DNA from: Entoloma clypeatum
Lineage: Eukaryota > Basidiomycota > Agaricomycetes > Agaricales > Entolomataceae
Direction: 5' to 3'
Assembly: GCA_963565915.1 (NCBI GenBank)
Contig: OY751486.1
Coordinates: 5,456,001 to 5,520,000, forward strand
DNA length: 64,000 bases
Below are positions 23,264 to 33,672 of this stretch, piece by piece (position 1 is the stretch's first letter; each line of letters starts with the position of its first letter). The notes under the pieces are model-generated. The model had not been told where the DNA came from, did not search any database, and was given only the letters and a program-made list of their open reading frames with translations. The position numbers and the translations under genes were made by a program.

Positions 23264-24442
23264 TTACTGGATAATCTTGACCTCGGGATACTTCGAACTG
23301 TCTTTCTCCAAGATTGCCTCCTTCTTTCCAGTCAAAACCACCCTGAAAAATGCTGTCAAATAGGCCGTCGTAATCTTGTATGCCCTCTCTCCCTTGACTG
23401 GCGACACCAGTTGCTGTGCCTGTTCCGTCAAGTTACCCCGAATCCCAAGAACATCAACCAACAAATTTAAATCTATCCATGTAGAATGGGACGCGTTCTT
23501 CAAGCTCAGTTCCCGTTTGAACGTAATGTCGTCCTTGCTCTCCGCACTGATCGTGGCCCAAAACTGGTTCCAAGTCAGATCGCTCGCAGCACTGGAGTTG
23601 TGCCCCTCGCGACCAAAGAGAAGGAATGATTGCCCAGGAGATGACGGGTGATGAAGACCTGCTGTGAGGATGGAGCCCCATATAGCCCCGTCCAGATCAA
23701 CGCCGCCGGCGATGCGCGCGTCGTGGAGCATGGCCGTCGCCGCCGCTGCACCACCAAAGGAATGGCCAAACATGAGGGCTTTGTCTGCTTTGAAGGAATC
23801 CAGCACGAAGCTGATATCGGCAGCGCGGATTTCTACACCACGCTCAACGGATGCGGTATCGTTCGGAGAGTTGGGCGATTCGACGAGCCCGCCGTAGATG
23901 ACAGTACCGTCGGGGAACTCGACAATATCAGAGTCGTAGGGGTGGTCTACCGTGACAACGGTATATCCATAGCTGGCTACCTCCTGTGCGAGCAGACTGT
24001 AGACCAGTCTCGACGTGCCTAACCCCGGAGAGAAAAGAACGAGTGGATATTGTTTGAATGGATCGGAAATGTTGGCTGCCTGGAGATTTACCGCGCAGGA
24101 TTGCAGCTGCAGCCCCTGTGAAACGCCGGTGGGGAAACCGTTCGATGCGAGGAATTTATCCTCGAAGGCCGCGACGACGAAGGGAAAGTATGAGACTAGT
24201 TGAATGCCTTTGCAGTTGAGGGGCCAGACGGGATCAAAGCGGGAGACCATGAGGCGGCGGACGTGGGAGGAGTTGAAGGGATCGGGTCGGTTTGTATCGA
24301 CGAGCTCGGAGATCTTGAGCGTGATGTTGAACGGACCCCTGCCTGTTGGGAGGATAACAAATGGAGTTGCTGCATAAACATGGCTGAAGAATAGTAATGA
24401 TAGCAAGAGAAATATAGCTGCGGGCGCTGGTCGTGCGGTCAT
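23264..24442 (-). CDS. Secreted alpha/beta hydrolase, PAF-acetylhydrolase-like
   Basis: Intronless, 392 aa. Secreted esterase/lipase-type enzyme; the family cleaves short acyl esters such as the sn-2 acetyl of platelet-activating factor or oxidised phospholipids, but the true substrate is unknown. An N-terminal signal peptide (hydrophobic core FLLLSLLFFSHVYA) is followed by mature protein with several N-x-S/T sites. The nucleophile elbow GHSFGG puts the catalytic Ser at 228. The acid is probably Asp251 in GVDLDGAIWG and the base His319 in NASHSTW. The oxyanion-side motif PLVLFSPGLG (133-142) and VVTVDHPYDS (162-171) fit PAF-AH-like hydrolases. A TATA-like CTTATAAG precedes the ATG by about 70 bp. 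All triad residues are present. Confidence 0.85.
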   Translation of the reverse strand: MTARPAPAAIFLLLSLLFFSHVYAATPFVILPTGRGPFNITLKISELVDTNRPDPFNSSHVRRLMVSRFDPVWPLNCKGIQLVSYFPFVVAAFEDKFLASNGFPTGVSQGLQLQSCAVNLQAANISDPFKQYPLVLFSPGLGTSRLVYSLLAQEVASYGYTVVTVDHPYDSDIVEFPDGTVIYGGLVESPNSPNDTASVERGVEIRAADISFVLDSFKADKALMFGHSFGGAAAATAMLHDARIAGGVDLDGAIWGSILTAGLHHPSSPGQSFLLFGREGHNSSAASDLTWNQFWATISAESKDDITFKRELSLKNASHSTWIDLNLLVDVLGIRGNLTEQAQQLVSPVKGERAYKITTAYLTAFFRVVLTGKKEAILEKDSSKYPEVKIIQ

Positions 24443-24509
24443 CCTGGGAAGGAAAGCTGTAGTGGGCAGTTAGGATGTAGGTCTGTTTGGCTTTCCTTCG
24501 TAGCTGTTA

Positions 24510-24517
24510 CTTATAAG
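24510..24517 (-). promoter_or_regulatory. TATA box of the hydrolase gene
   Basis: CTTATAAG lies 68-75 bp upstream of the hydrolase ATG at 24442; a reasonable core promoter spacing. Confidence 0.5.
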
Positions 24518-24759
24518 GAACTCGCTGATTGCACGGCCGTGAACTCTGGGTAATCAGCTATACGCATACACCCCGCAGCAAGCGCAGTTGAACCGCAGGA
24601 TATGCGCCGGGTGCATCGGGAAAACCTTGATTTGTAATATTTCTCTTAAGACCAAATGGAACAAGATGGATGCAAGTCAAGGGGGGGACGGAAATCGGAC
24701 GCACCCGAGGTGGGGGGGCCGAGGCCGTGAAAAAAAAAAAGTTTGACACCCCGGAGCAA

Positions 24760-24767
24760 TGACGTCA
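24760..24767. promoter_or_regulatory. Perfect CRE/ATF palindrome TGACGTCA
   Basis: The exact 8-bp binding site of CREB/ATF-type bZIP factors lies 195 bp upstream of a possible first exon (24955) and 318 bp upstream of the hydrolase ATG on the other strand. It could serve either. One such 8-mer in 64 kb is not far from chance. Confidence 0.35.
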
Positions 24768-24954
24768 TAGAGATTAAAATGGCAATCCCAGAGCCATCAT
24801 CAAGCAGGAACAAGAGCGGAAGAAGGCTGAGGATCCCTCTGGCGTTGTCTGACGTCCTTGACGATGTCTGACAGATGGATAATGAGTAGAATATTCAAGA
24901 TATTGTGCAAATTTGATTCCTTTTCAACTTCCCTCGAGCTCAACGTTAGAAACC

Positions 24955-24977
24955 ATGCCGAAAAGTAAGAAACCAGA
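24955..24977 (+). CDS. Possible first exon of a gene cut by a copia element
   Basis: The ATG at 24955 encodes MPKSKKP plus the first two bases of a GAR codon, then a strong GTGAGT donor at 24978. A copia LTR begins 45 bp further on (25023). The rest of the gene is not recognisable nearby. Inference: the element may have inserted in, or been joined to, intron 1. It may also be a chance short frame. Confidence 0.3.
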
Positions 24978-25022
24978 GTGAGTAGACGCAAAATGAACTC
25001 AGAATCTCAATTCTAACACTTG

Positions 25023-25331
25023 TGTTGAAGTTCCACCTGGGCGCTAGCCACAGGCGTACTGAGCAACATAGCTACAGTGTGGAAGTACTTTCTAGCCACT
25101 TACATGGTTTGGGAGGGTGAGGCTGGTGAGAGCGGTTGAGGTTGATAAGAGCGATGGAGCTGGTTAAGAGTCAAGAGACAACTTATTGATATTGACAGTT
25201 TCCTGGTCTTATATACCGTACTACTGTTTGTACCAACCAAATAGGTATGTAATCAAAGATATGTAAATGGTCACGTGATGTAATCTAATCTAATCTAATC
25301 TTTGTGATGGAAAGATGGAAAAGTTTCAACA
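25023..25331 (-). repeat. Copia 1, 3' LTR
   Basis: 309 bp, starts TGTTGAAG and ends TTTCAACA on the plus strand. It is adjacent to CCCCCCCC (polypurine tract on the coding strand) at 25332-25339. It carries four TCTAA units (TAATCTAATCTAATC) and a GTCACGTGA motif. It differs from the 5' LTR at several sites, including two CpG positions and a small indel. Confidence 0.9.
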
Positions 25332-25401
25332 CCCCCCCCATATTTAGTACATACTTCTAAATACATTTTTACTTTTTCCCATATAGGTACTCTTTTTCCA
25401 T

Positions 25402-26992
25402 CTAGTTTTTAAGTAGTCTGAAGTACAGGATAAACTTGCTAAAGAGGATTTTCCCCAGATTTTTAGTTAAAAGGTCTGCAGGGTTATTCACTCCTTCGAT
25501 GAATTCAACCGTAGTAACGTCTTCAGATACTTTTTCCCTGACAAAGTGGAATCGCACGTCGATGTGCTTGGATCGCTTTTCAGTTACAGGATTGGATGCG
25601 GTGAATACAGAGCCATTGTTATCTCCATACATCGGGACTGACCCGATCTGCATTCCAAGTTCGGCAAGCATGCTTCTAAGCCATGTTACTGCGTGACTGC
25701 AATCTGATAGCGCCATGTATTCTGCTTCCGTGGAAGAGAGGGCAATGGTTTTTTGTGCTGATGAAACCCATGTTACTGCTCCAGACGCCAGCGATATGAA
25801 GTAACCAGTGGTGGATTTCCTGGTGTTTTCATCTGATGCCCAATTGGAGTCTGTGAAGGCATAGATCCCTTTCCCAGAATCACCATCGTACATGATTGCG
25901 TAATCTTTTGTCACCTTCAAATACCTGCAAATATTCCTAGCCACTTCTAAATGGCGTTTGGTAGGGTTTGCGGAAAATTGGGACATTTTGATCACGGCGA
26001 AACAAATGTTGGGTCTTGTCCTGATCATTAAGTACAATAGTGATCTGATGATGGATTGGTACTTGGATCTGAGTTCCGCATTGGGTTCATCTTCAGACTT
26101 CATGGGTTTGTAGCCCGTCGGGAGTGGGGTATGGGTGGCATTGGATTCGCTCATCCCCATACGTGCGAGAATTTTCTCAAGGTAAGGTACTTGATCAATG
26201 AAGATCCTCTTCCCACATTGCTTTATTTGGATTGAGAGAAATTCTTTTGGTTCCCCATCAGACACTAGGTGGCCTAGGTCCCTACATTCCCATGTTGTCA
26301 TGAAGGCCTTCTTCTTCTCTAGCGTGTACTCTCAGTTTGTGCCGAGAAAAGCAGAGTCATCGACATAAATGACGGCGATTACAGTTTCCCCTTTGGTACT
26401 TGTGTGAATGAAAACTCCCGCATCGGAGTGAAGCTGGACAAAACCGAGCTTTTTCATGGAGGAATCGAGTTCCCTCCACCAGGCTAATGCGGCCTGCTTA
26501 AGTCCATATAGGGCTTTGTATAGTCGGTACACGAAGTGTTCTTTCCCTTTTACTATGTAGCCCTCAGGCTGTCGCATGTAAATTTCTTCACGGAGCCTTC
26601 CATAGAGAAAGGCTGATGAGATGTCCAAGAATGTCATGAACCACCCTTCAAGGGCTGTCAATGCCAGAATTAACCGGACAGTCTCGTACCTCACTACTGG
26701 TGAGAAGATTTGATCGAAGTCAATCCCTTCTACCTGTGAGAAGCCTTTTGCGACAAGGCGCGCTTTCAAACGCCCGTCAGATTTTTTATTGTAAACCCAT
26801 TTGTTCCTTAGAGCCTTCCTCCCTGCGGGTAGGGGTACTAGCTCTGTGATCACCCCGCGGCTTTTGAGCATGTCTAGCTCTTTTCGTTCTGCCGCATACC
26901 AATCTTCTTTGTTTGGAAGAGGGTATATATCTTTGTGTGACATTTCGATGATGCCCACTTGGATAGAGATTGTGTTATGGTTGACGAACCCA
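25402..26992 (-). pseudogene. Copia 1 reverse transcriptase and RNase H
   Basis: Two frame-compatible blocks separated by one stop (26332-26334, TGA where CGA is likely). The first holds the RT core: [20 protein letters not shown], then [15 protein letters not shown] [23 protein letters not shown] and the active site YVDD (26356-26367). The second covers the connection and RNase H, with TDSNWASD, STTGYF, SSTEAEYMAL and the C-terminal NPADLLTKNLG. Replicative role in cDNA synthesis; inactive here because of the stop and the upstream insertion. The same RT segment reappears inverted at 61741-61854. Confidence 0.88.
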
Positions 26993-27358
26993 TGCGATGC
27001 TTAGGCAGAGAGGCTTAAGTAGCAAAGGCGGATACCAAGGTGATTGCTAGATCTGGGGAATACATGCAATGTATGTACCCTATATATACTAGAAGGTCGA
27101 GTCATCTAGATGACTCTAGAGCGGTTCCGGTCTGACTCCAGAAGCGGACCCGGAGTAGGTGTCTATGGTAACTGCTGCGGCGTGAGTCAGAGTATCTAAG
27201 TATAGTCCAATAAGTAACACGATGTCAAGGATGTGTGAGAGTAACCATCTAGATATGGTAACGATGACCATACTGTAGTGAGTAAGCGGAGGCCGGGCCC
27301 CGAATGATGTAAAAGTGAATAGTAAGCCTGAAACCAATAGATAAGATGAAACTGGCCA
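26993..27358 (-). repeat. Solo gypsy-type LTR inserted in copia 1 pol
   Basis: Noncoding 366 bp splitting integrase from RT. On the minus strand it has TATATA followed 32 bp later by AGATCTAGCAATCAC, the same TATA-to-start spacing and nearly the same start sequence (AGATTTAGCAATCAC) as the gypsy LTRs at 33.2-44.8 kb. Its plus-strand start TGCGATGCTTAG resembles their TGTTATGCTTAA. The right boundary is approximate and I found no target duplication. A diverged relative of those LTRs. Confidence 0.65.
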
Positions 27359-29002
27359 TTAATCAGATAAGGCCTCTATGTCTTGTATCTTGTCTGAGCG
27401 ATCAATGCCATGGATAGCGAATCCATAACAGATTGCCTCCATTAGGAGATTGTTCATCCATGCCGTTTGACCGCCTAATCTACGTCTTCGATCCAATTTT
27501 TCAAGATCAGAAGCAGGGGTGTCTTCCCCATAGATGCTACCTGGCATTCTCCGAACTCGTCGTTCCCTGATTGGTCGATCTGGTACTTGTTCAGGTTCCG
27601 GAGTGGGTACTCGTGGTTCATCGTCAGACTCGCTAGACGGCAAGTCATCGTCTGATTCAGGGTGATCCTGTTCAGTAGGAACTGGGTCGTGAGGTTTTTC
27701 ATAATGGTTATCATTGTCATTATTTCCGGGGATGAGGTCCTCAAACTCATCAGCTGGTTCTGGATTTTCCATTTCTGGATGGTTTTCTGGCAGGGGGTTG
27801 ATATGGCATCTGGGGTACTTGCTTTCATTGAAGGTAGCTCTCCCACCCATGAAAATTGTATTAGTCTCAGGATCCATGAAACGGTATCCTTTGACCCCTG
27901 GTTTTGATCTGAGATAAATTATCAATCGAGATCTGGACTCCAGGGAATTTCTACGTTTTTCTTTTGGGATATACACATATGCCTGACATTCGAAGACTCT
28001 GACGTTTGACATGTCGGGGATCTCATTGTTGACCCTGAAATGGGGTGTTTCCCATTTGAGTCGACACATAGGGGTTTTGTTGTACAGGAATGCTGCATGT
28101 TCCAAACAGAATTCCCACCACATAGGTGGTAAACATGCATCGAAGCGCAAGGCCTGAGATTTTTCCCATAGAGTTCGATTGATCCTTTCTGCTCTACCAT
28201 TCTGCTGATGCTGATATGGGAGCGTAAGATCAATTAGAATTCCATGATCAGCAAGCACATCCTTGTATTCGTCAAATTCTCCACCTCCATCAACTCGCCA
28301 TTTTTTAGGAGTGGCGGCGAACTGATTCTGGATTATCGCAAGAAATTGTCTTAGCGCCGTAATGGCATCCGACTTCTTTCTAAGCAAGACGACCCAGACG
28401 TGGGATGAAAAATCGTCCAAAAACGTAAGGAAATATTTATATTTGTGGTAGGATGCCGTGGATATCTGTTTGAGATCGGAATGGATCAGATCAAAGGTTT
28501 TAGTTGCCCTTGTCATTGAATTGGGATATGACTGATTCGGCATTTTCCCTTTGAGGCAACCTGTGCAACTTTCCTGTGATTTCTCACGTACTAATGATTC
28601 AGGTACTTCTTTGGTACTGGTTGGAATCTTTCTGAGTGCTTGATCATTTGGATGACCAAGACGTTTGTGCCATGTTTCGACAGTGATTTCACTTGAGATC
28701 GCATGGATCTGATCATAGCGTATTTCAGTGTCTAACCAGTAAATGGTTTGACCAAGGATGTGGGGCAAAAACTGGATTTTGTTCAGCCCTTTGGAGATGT
28801 TGATTTCTCCATGAGTCCCATTTACTTTGTAACCATGGTTAAGAAAGACGCCTAGGGACAATAGGCGTGTGTCCATGTTGGGGATGTAGAATACCGGTCT
28901 GAGAAGATGGGTTTTAACTTCCCCATTTAGGGTGTGCCATACTGGAATGGCCCCAACTCCGAGTATTTCCAGTTTCTTTCCTTTAGCAGCAGTTTGGACG
29001 AA
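27359..29002 (-). pseudogene. Copia 1 integrase region of pol
   Basis: Open frame of 505 codons from 28876 plus upstream sequence to the stop at 29003. It shows the zinc-binding HHCC module (WHKRLGHPNDQALRKI ... CTGCLKGK). The catalytic core has Asp in LIHSDLKQIS, the second acid in VDGGGEFDEY (the usual form is SDNGGEF) and Glu in GRAERINRTLWEK. A long acidic, Pro-rich tail with DDDLPSSESDDEP follows. It would insert the cDNA into the genome. It is cut from gag-protease by a stop and from RT by the LTR insertion. Confidence 0.85.
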
Positions 29003-30624
29003 TCACTTGACCATGAGAGGTCTATAGTATGTGAAGTCTTTGAACTCATGCATAAAGTGTAGAGAAGCACCGGAATCTAATATCCATTGTGCGCGTTCTT
29101 TTTCCTTACAATGTGTACAGGAGGCAAAATGTTTTATATATTTTTTATGTAGATCACTGCTGAAGTGATCTATGCAAACTGTACTGGTACTGGCTAATAT
29201 ATTATACGTCTGTTGAGAGGTATTATTAGCATTCCGCAATTGATAAAGTTTGAGAGAAGGTTTTGATGAACCATCAAGTTCAATCTCGTCTACAAACTCG
29301 TCTGGCCCCATTCGCTCTTGGTCGATGTCCATCATCCTCAGCGATTGGTCTATCGGCGGAGTAACTCGACGCTGTTTAGCCAGCCTTTGATCGATTTCTG
29401 GAATGATGGTATCCAGGATACGAAGGTTTGACCCAGAGGGTCTGGCACCGATTTCTCGAGCGAGTTTTCTCACCTTCTCGTTCTTTTTCCATGCTGACGG
29501 CTTTCCGGAAGGAAGCCCGGTGTACTGAGAAGGAGACAGGTTCATGTGTTGCAGGAGTGACTGCATTCTTTCCGACTCAGGCTGCGCGGTACTCAAAGTT
29601 TTCCCATGGCCTGTTACAGTGGTAAAGGCAGGTGCATGACAAGGAGGGAGAGGACAAGGGGCAGATTGATGAGGGAGTTGTTTGATGGCTGGTGCAATAA
29701 ACTCAATCATTTCCTCGGCGTGGTCGGACTCATTGTCCACATTGTTGGCGCACTTTTTCTGGTTGCGCCAGCGTCCCTTGCCCTTCTTCTTTTCAGAAGC
29801 AGTACTTGGGTCGGTCGAGTTAGGCTGCTCGTCAGCATTGTTCTGCGAGGTACTCGGCGCTGTCTGCTTTTCCCATTTGGGGTCTTGCCCCTTTCGCTTA
29901 GTCCCGGAGATTTTCCAGGCCTGCTCATTGGACGCCCGAGTAGACCCTATCGCATACTTGCGCCTGTACTCTGAAACAATGCTGTCAGTGATGGCCTGCC
30001 ATATGAAGTCATCGGCATTGTAGACCTGAAAGAGGGCGGTGGAGAGAGACGACCAAGCGTCAGGAATGGCATTGCCAAGATCATAGCCTGCATCAGATCA
30101 GGCACAACAAATTTTGAGTCGCTAAGGCGAGCGAAGAGTGACCCAAGGCGCTTGATTTCCGGCACAGGGTCCCGACCAGACAGTTTGAAAGAGGCTGCAG
30201 CTTTGAAATTGCCAAATATGGTGGCGGGGGAGACCTTTGAATATGCATCCTTCAACGACGTCCAGGCGTCTTTTGAGGACTTGGCGTCCTTGATGTGCCT
30301 CCTGATTGCCTCGGAGACTTTGAGGCAGATGGAACCCAGAGCCATGTCGTCATCCCTGATCCAGACCTTTCTTTCTTTGTGGAAGCTAGGTTGGTCAACA
30401 GTGGTGGTGATCACTGGAGGTTGGGTTGCAGATGTAGAAGTGGCGGAGGCAGGGGTGGAGACCATGACCGTAAAGTCAGTGATGTCAGGGCGCTCAATGT
30501 CGCCAGATATGATGCGCCAGACTCCTTGATGGAGGAGATAGGATTTCATTTTTTTGGCCCAGCTTTGGTAGTCGATTCCATCGAAGACGGTGATGGAGTC
30601 AAGGGCAGAGCGGGAGGTAGACAT
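29003..30624 (-). pseudogene. Copia 1 gag and protease
   Basis: ATG at 30624 (MSTSRSALDSITVFDG). The gag capsid part has YQSWAKKMKSYLLHQGVW and SKDAWTSLKDAYSKV, typical of fungal copia Gag. A frame change near 30085 moves the reading from one frame to another (FVVPDLMQAMIL to NAIPDAWSSLSTALF). The protease active site WILDSGASLHF lies at about 29,080. Translation then meets TGA at 29003-29005 (VK-stop-FVQTAAKGKK), where a CGA arginine codon is the likely ancestor. Non-functional as it stands. Confidence 0.82.
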
Positions 30625-31014
30625 TTTAATGAATCTAAAGAGTTTTTTCCAATCAGTGATGTGTTTATATGAAATTTGATTTAGAGAAAACAAATAAATG
30701 ATTTCTCATGACATATTCCCTTCAGGAATAGTGGTCGTGGAAAAAACCCTTTTTATGTCAGAAGTGTATGAGGCACGATCAATGTTTCCACATGATGTGT
30801 ACTAAGCCAATGCCCTCTAGGGATGCTTCATGACAGGTACTTGTCGTAATGACGTTCCCAGGTTCATATGTGAAGAAGTATGACTCAGAACCTAGATCTT
30901 GCAATCGGTTCTCCTGTCAACCAGGCCTAGATCTTGCGATCGGTTCTCCTGTCAACCAGGGTAGAGTGGGCAGGTACTTGCTGTTGCCAGCGTTCCCAAG
31001 TCCCTCTGCTATCC
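30625..31014 (-). other. Copia 1 untranslated leader
   Basis: Noncoding leader between PBS and gag, shared in inverted orientation with copia 2 (32913-33228). It contains a duplicated 30-bp block (CCTAGATCTTGCRATCGGTT and following bases at about 30890 and 30925) present once in copia 2. Confidence 0.7.
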
Positions 31015-31027
31015 GGGGCCCATAACC
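31015..31027 (-). promoter_or_regulatory. Copia 1 primer-binding site (half-tRNA iMet type)
   Basis: Directly after the 5' LTR the minus strand reads GGTTATGGGCCCC. This resembles the complement of the initiator-Met tRNA anticodon stem-loop (GGTTATGAGCCCAG), the half-tRNA primer known for Drosophila copia. Copia 2 has the same sequence at 32900-32912. Confidence 0.65.
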
Positions 31028-31339
31028 TGTTGAAGTTCCACCTGGGCACTAGCCACAGGCATACTGAGCAACACAGCTACAGTGTGGAAGTACTCTACTT
31101 AACCGTTCTAGCCACTTACATGGTTTGGGAGGGTGAGGCTGGTGAGAGCGGTTGAGGCTGATAAGAGCGATGGAGCTGGTTAAGAGTCAAGAGACAACTT
31201 ATTGATATTGACAGTTTCCTGGTCTTATATACCGTACTACTGTTTGTACCAACCAAATATGTATGTAATCAAAGATATGTAAATGGTCATGTGATGTAAT
31301 CTAATCTAATCTAATCTACGTGATGGAAAAGTTTCAACA
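31028..31339 (-). repeat. Copia 1, 5' LTR
   Basis: 312 bp with the same ends as the 3' LTR. It includes a short TACTTAACCG-type insertion missing from the 3' copy and CpG-to-CpA changes (gggcac for gggcgc, ggcata for ggcgta). Unlike the 3' copy it lacks the duplicated GGAAAGAT near the end. Confidence 0.9.
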
Positions 31340-32534
31340 CTTCCGTAATTTACCATACACTGTATGCCTTCGCTGGACCATAAATTACAATACAGTGTAG
31401 GTTGACTATCTGACCACTTGCCCAAACAGTCTCGCACCCTGCCACTCAACATTGCATTACTTTTTTGCGCTCTTGGATTTCGGTTTCCGTGATTGTTACC
31501 CCGCAGATACATGCATTGAGGTTCAGAAGGTGCACTTTTCTTACTTGGCGTGTCCGTCTGCTGACCCCTTCATTCAGGAAACTGCCCTGGACAGGGATGA
31601 TTATTGGCGATGTGGTTGCTGTCAGCACTGTGGGATGCACCACGCCACCTTCGCTGCTTGTAGCTAGACTAAGCTCAGGCAGTGTCGCACTGCTGGCAGC
31701 ACGGGGAACGGGTGATATCACACCGGCAGCTGGGACACTCATGGTCAGGGTCGGCGTAGGACTTGTCATTGTGATGGCAGTTGACATGGGACGTCTAGCA
31801 GTTGGCACAGGGCTTGTAGGGGCAGTCGGTTCAGGGCTTGTAACCGAAGGAAGGTGTTGGACGAGTGACAGTGATGATGGGGGAGGAGCTGTGGGAGAGA
31901 ATGACTCAACATGTTGCCTTTGCAAGAAAAAACAAACTACTGACTTGCATTGTCTGAGTCAGTGTCTGATCCATCTTCCAGGTCGTCACATCTCAGTCTC
32001 GCCCCACCCAAATGAAGACTTTAGCATTGGATTGATGATCGGCCAGTCGTCCTCCCCAGGCTCAGCAATGCACGCATGAAGGTCCACTGCAAATTGACTC
32101 AGGGAATGCTCCGGCGTCACGAGAGGTATGTCGCTAGGGATGTGGTTGGCCGCAACCTCAAGATCTTGCAGAAGCTGAACTGTGTTTTGACAGATGTTTC
32201 GGTCTTTGCTCAATTGAAGCTCGACAGGTAACTGTTCAGTCATTGTGGATAGGTCATGCAACATGGAAGACAACTCCGCTATTGGATGTGCAAGCTCGGC
32301 GGCTTCTGGAAAGGTTTCTGCTGCATGGATCGGCGGTGAAGCTGAGACTGTGGGTGGATTCAACGGGGTGCGTGGCTTGAAGAAACTCTCCAATATATGA
32401 TTTGGTTTTACTAGCCTGGACCATCCACTGGCTTTTGTGCGTGCCCGACAACCTTTCAACGAGCGGTGTGCGTCGCGATTCCTGTGTCCGGCCGTTCCAA
32501 CCTGGATGATTTTCTTGCAGTCAGGACATTCCAA
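31340..32534 (-). pseudogene. Zinc-finger protein remnant (C2H2-like N-terminus, PHD-like C-terminus)
   Basis: Minus-strand coding remnant caught between two copia LTRs of opposite orientation. The first exon from 32534 begins MECPDCKKIIQVGTAGHRNR, a Cys2-His-type finger, followed by an acidic, Ser/Pro-rich region to about 31986. A likely intron (about 31990-31925) leads to a Thr/Pro/Ser-rich stretch and then LNACICGVTITETEIQE, a PHD-like Cys pattern. That pattern runs into TGA at the expected CRVAGCETVW position and is then cut by the LTR at 31339. Such proteins accompany repeats in many Agaricomycetes; function unknown. The stop and truncation argue for a pseudogene. Confidence 0.55.
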
Positions 32535-32579
32535 AGTACTGTCGCATGTGAATTGCTCTGCATTTCTGTCATACCAACT

Positions 32580-33236
32580 TGTTGAAACTTTTCCATCTTT
32601 TCATCACAAAGATTAGATTAGATTAGATTACATCACATGACCATTTACATATCTTTGATTACATACATATTTGGTTGGTACAAACAGTAGTACGGTATAT
32701 AAGACCAGGAAACTGTCAATATCAATAAGTTGTCTCTTGACTCTTAACCAGCTCCATCGCTCTTATCAACCTCAACCGCTCTCACCAGCCTCACCCTCCC
32801 AAACCATGTAAGTGGCTAGAACGGTTAAGTAGAGTACTTCCACACTGTAGCTGTGTTGCTCAGTATGCCTGTGGCTAGCGCCCAGGTGGAACCTCAACAG
32901 GTTATGGGCCCCGGATAGCAGAGGGACTTGGGAACGCTGGCAACAGCAAGTACCTGCCCACTCTACCCTGGTTGGCAAAGAACTGATCAAAAGATCTAGG
33001 TTCTGAGTCATACTTCTTCACATATGAACCTGGGAACGTCATTACGACAAGTACCTGTCATGAAGCGTCCCTAAGGGGATTGACTTAGTACACATCATGT
33101 GGAAACGTTGATCGTACCTCATACACTTCTGACAAAAAGGGTTTTTCCCACAACCGCTATTCCTAAAGGGAATATGTTATGAGGAATCATTTATTTGTTT
33201 TCTCTAAAATCAAGAACATCACTGATTGGGAGAACT
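32580..33236 (+). mobile_element. Truncated copia element (copia 2), 5' LTR plus leader
   Basis: LTR 32580-32899 (320 bp, TGTTGAAAC...CTCAACA), PBS 32900-32912 (GGTTATGGGCCCC) and a leader to about 33228 that matches the copia 1 leader in inverted orientation. The match stops just after GATTGGGAGAAC, where gypsy element B begins at 33237. No copia coding sequence follows on the far side of the gypsy nest at 44805, so the rest was lost by deletion or rearrangement. Confidence 0.85.
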
Positions 33237-33638
33237 TGTTATGCTTAACAAACCATTCCAAGATTCAGGCAGAGTATGCAGGAAAGTGGAAAGGCGAAGA
33301 GCAAAGTGATTGCTAAATCTAAGGAATCTACTACAGTACAAGAGGTTTATATAGGTACTGACTATAGGCGTTAGCGGATGAGTCAGTACTGCGGAAGGCA
33401 GTGCGCATGAGTAAGGTGACTGTGGAAGGCTATGTACAGTGAGTAAGCTGACTGCGGAAAGCGAGTCAGCACGGGAGCGAAGTATACTAAAGGGGATGAC
33501 GAAGTAATGTAATGAGTCAGACAGGAAATCGAAGGTTGCGAAAGTAGACATTAGACATAGTAAGTTCGTAAGAGGGCGCCGAGTCGGGCCGATAAGTAAA
33601 AGATATGATGTGGTCCTCATACTGTAGAGTCCGTAACA
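33237..33638 (-). repeat. Gypsy B 3' LTR
   Basis: 402 bp; plus strand starts TGTTATGCTTAACAAAC and ends GTCCGTAACA. The polypurine tract on the coding strand, GGAGAGGGGAACA, abuts it at about 33639-33651. Confidence 0.9.
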
Positions 33639-33672
33639 TGTTCCCCTCTCCAAGCTCTGTGTCCTCACAGAG

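Larger units (their letters stand above)
25023..31339 (-). mobile_element. Ty1/copia retrotransposon, defective (copia 1)
   Basis: Minus-strand element with LTRs at both ends (25023-25331 and 31028-31339), terminal TGTTGAA...TTCAACA, a PBS after the 5' LTR and a run of G (minus strand) as polypurine tract before the 3' LTR. Gag, protease, integrase, RT and RNase H are present in copia order (integrase before RT). It is broken by a gag frameshift near 30085, stops at 29003-29005 and 26332-26334, and a 366-bp LTR insertion in pol. No clean 5-bp target duplication is visible (acttg versus cttcc, sharing ACTT if the end is shifted by one). Confidence 0.9.
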
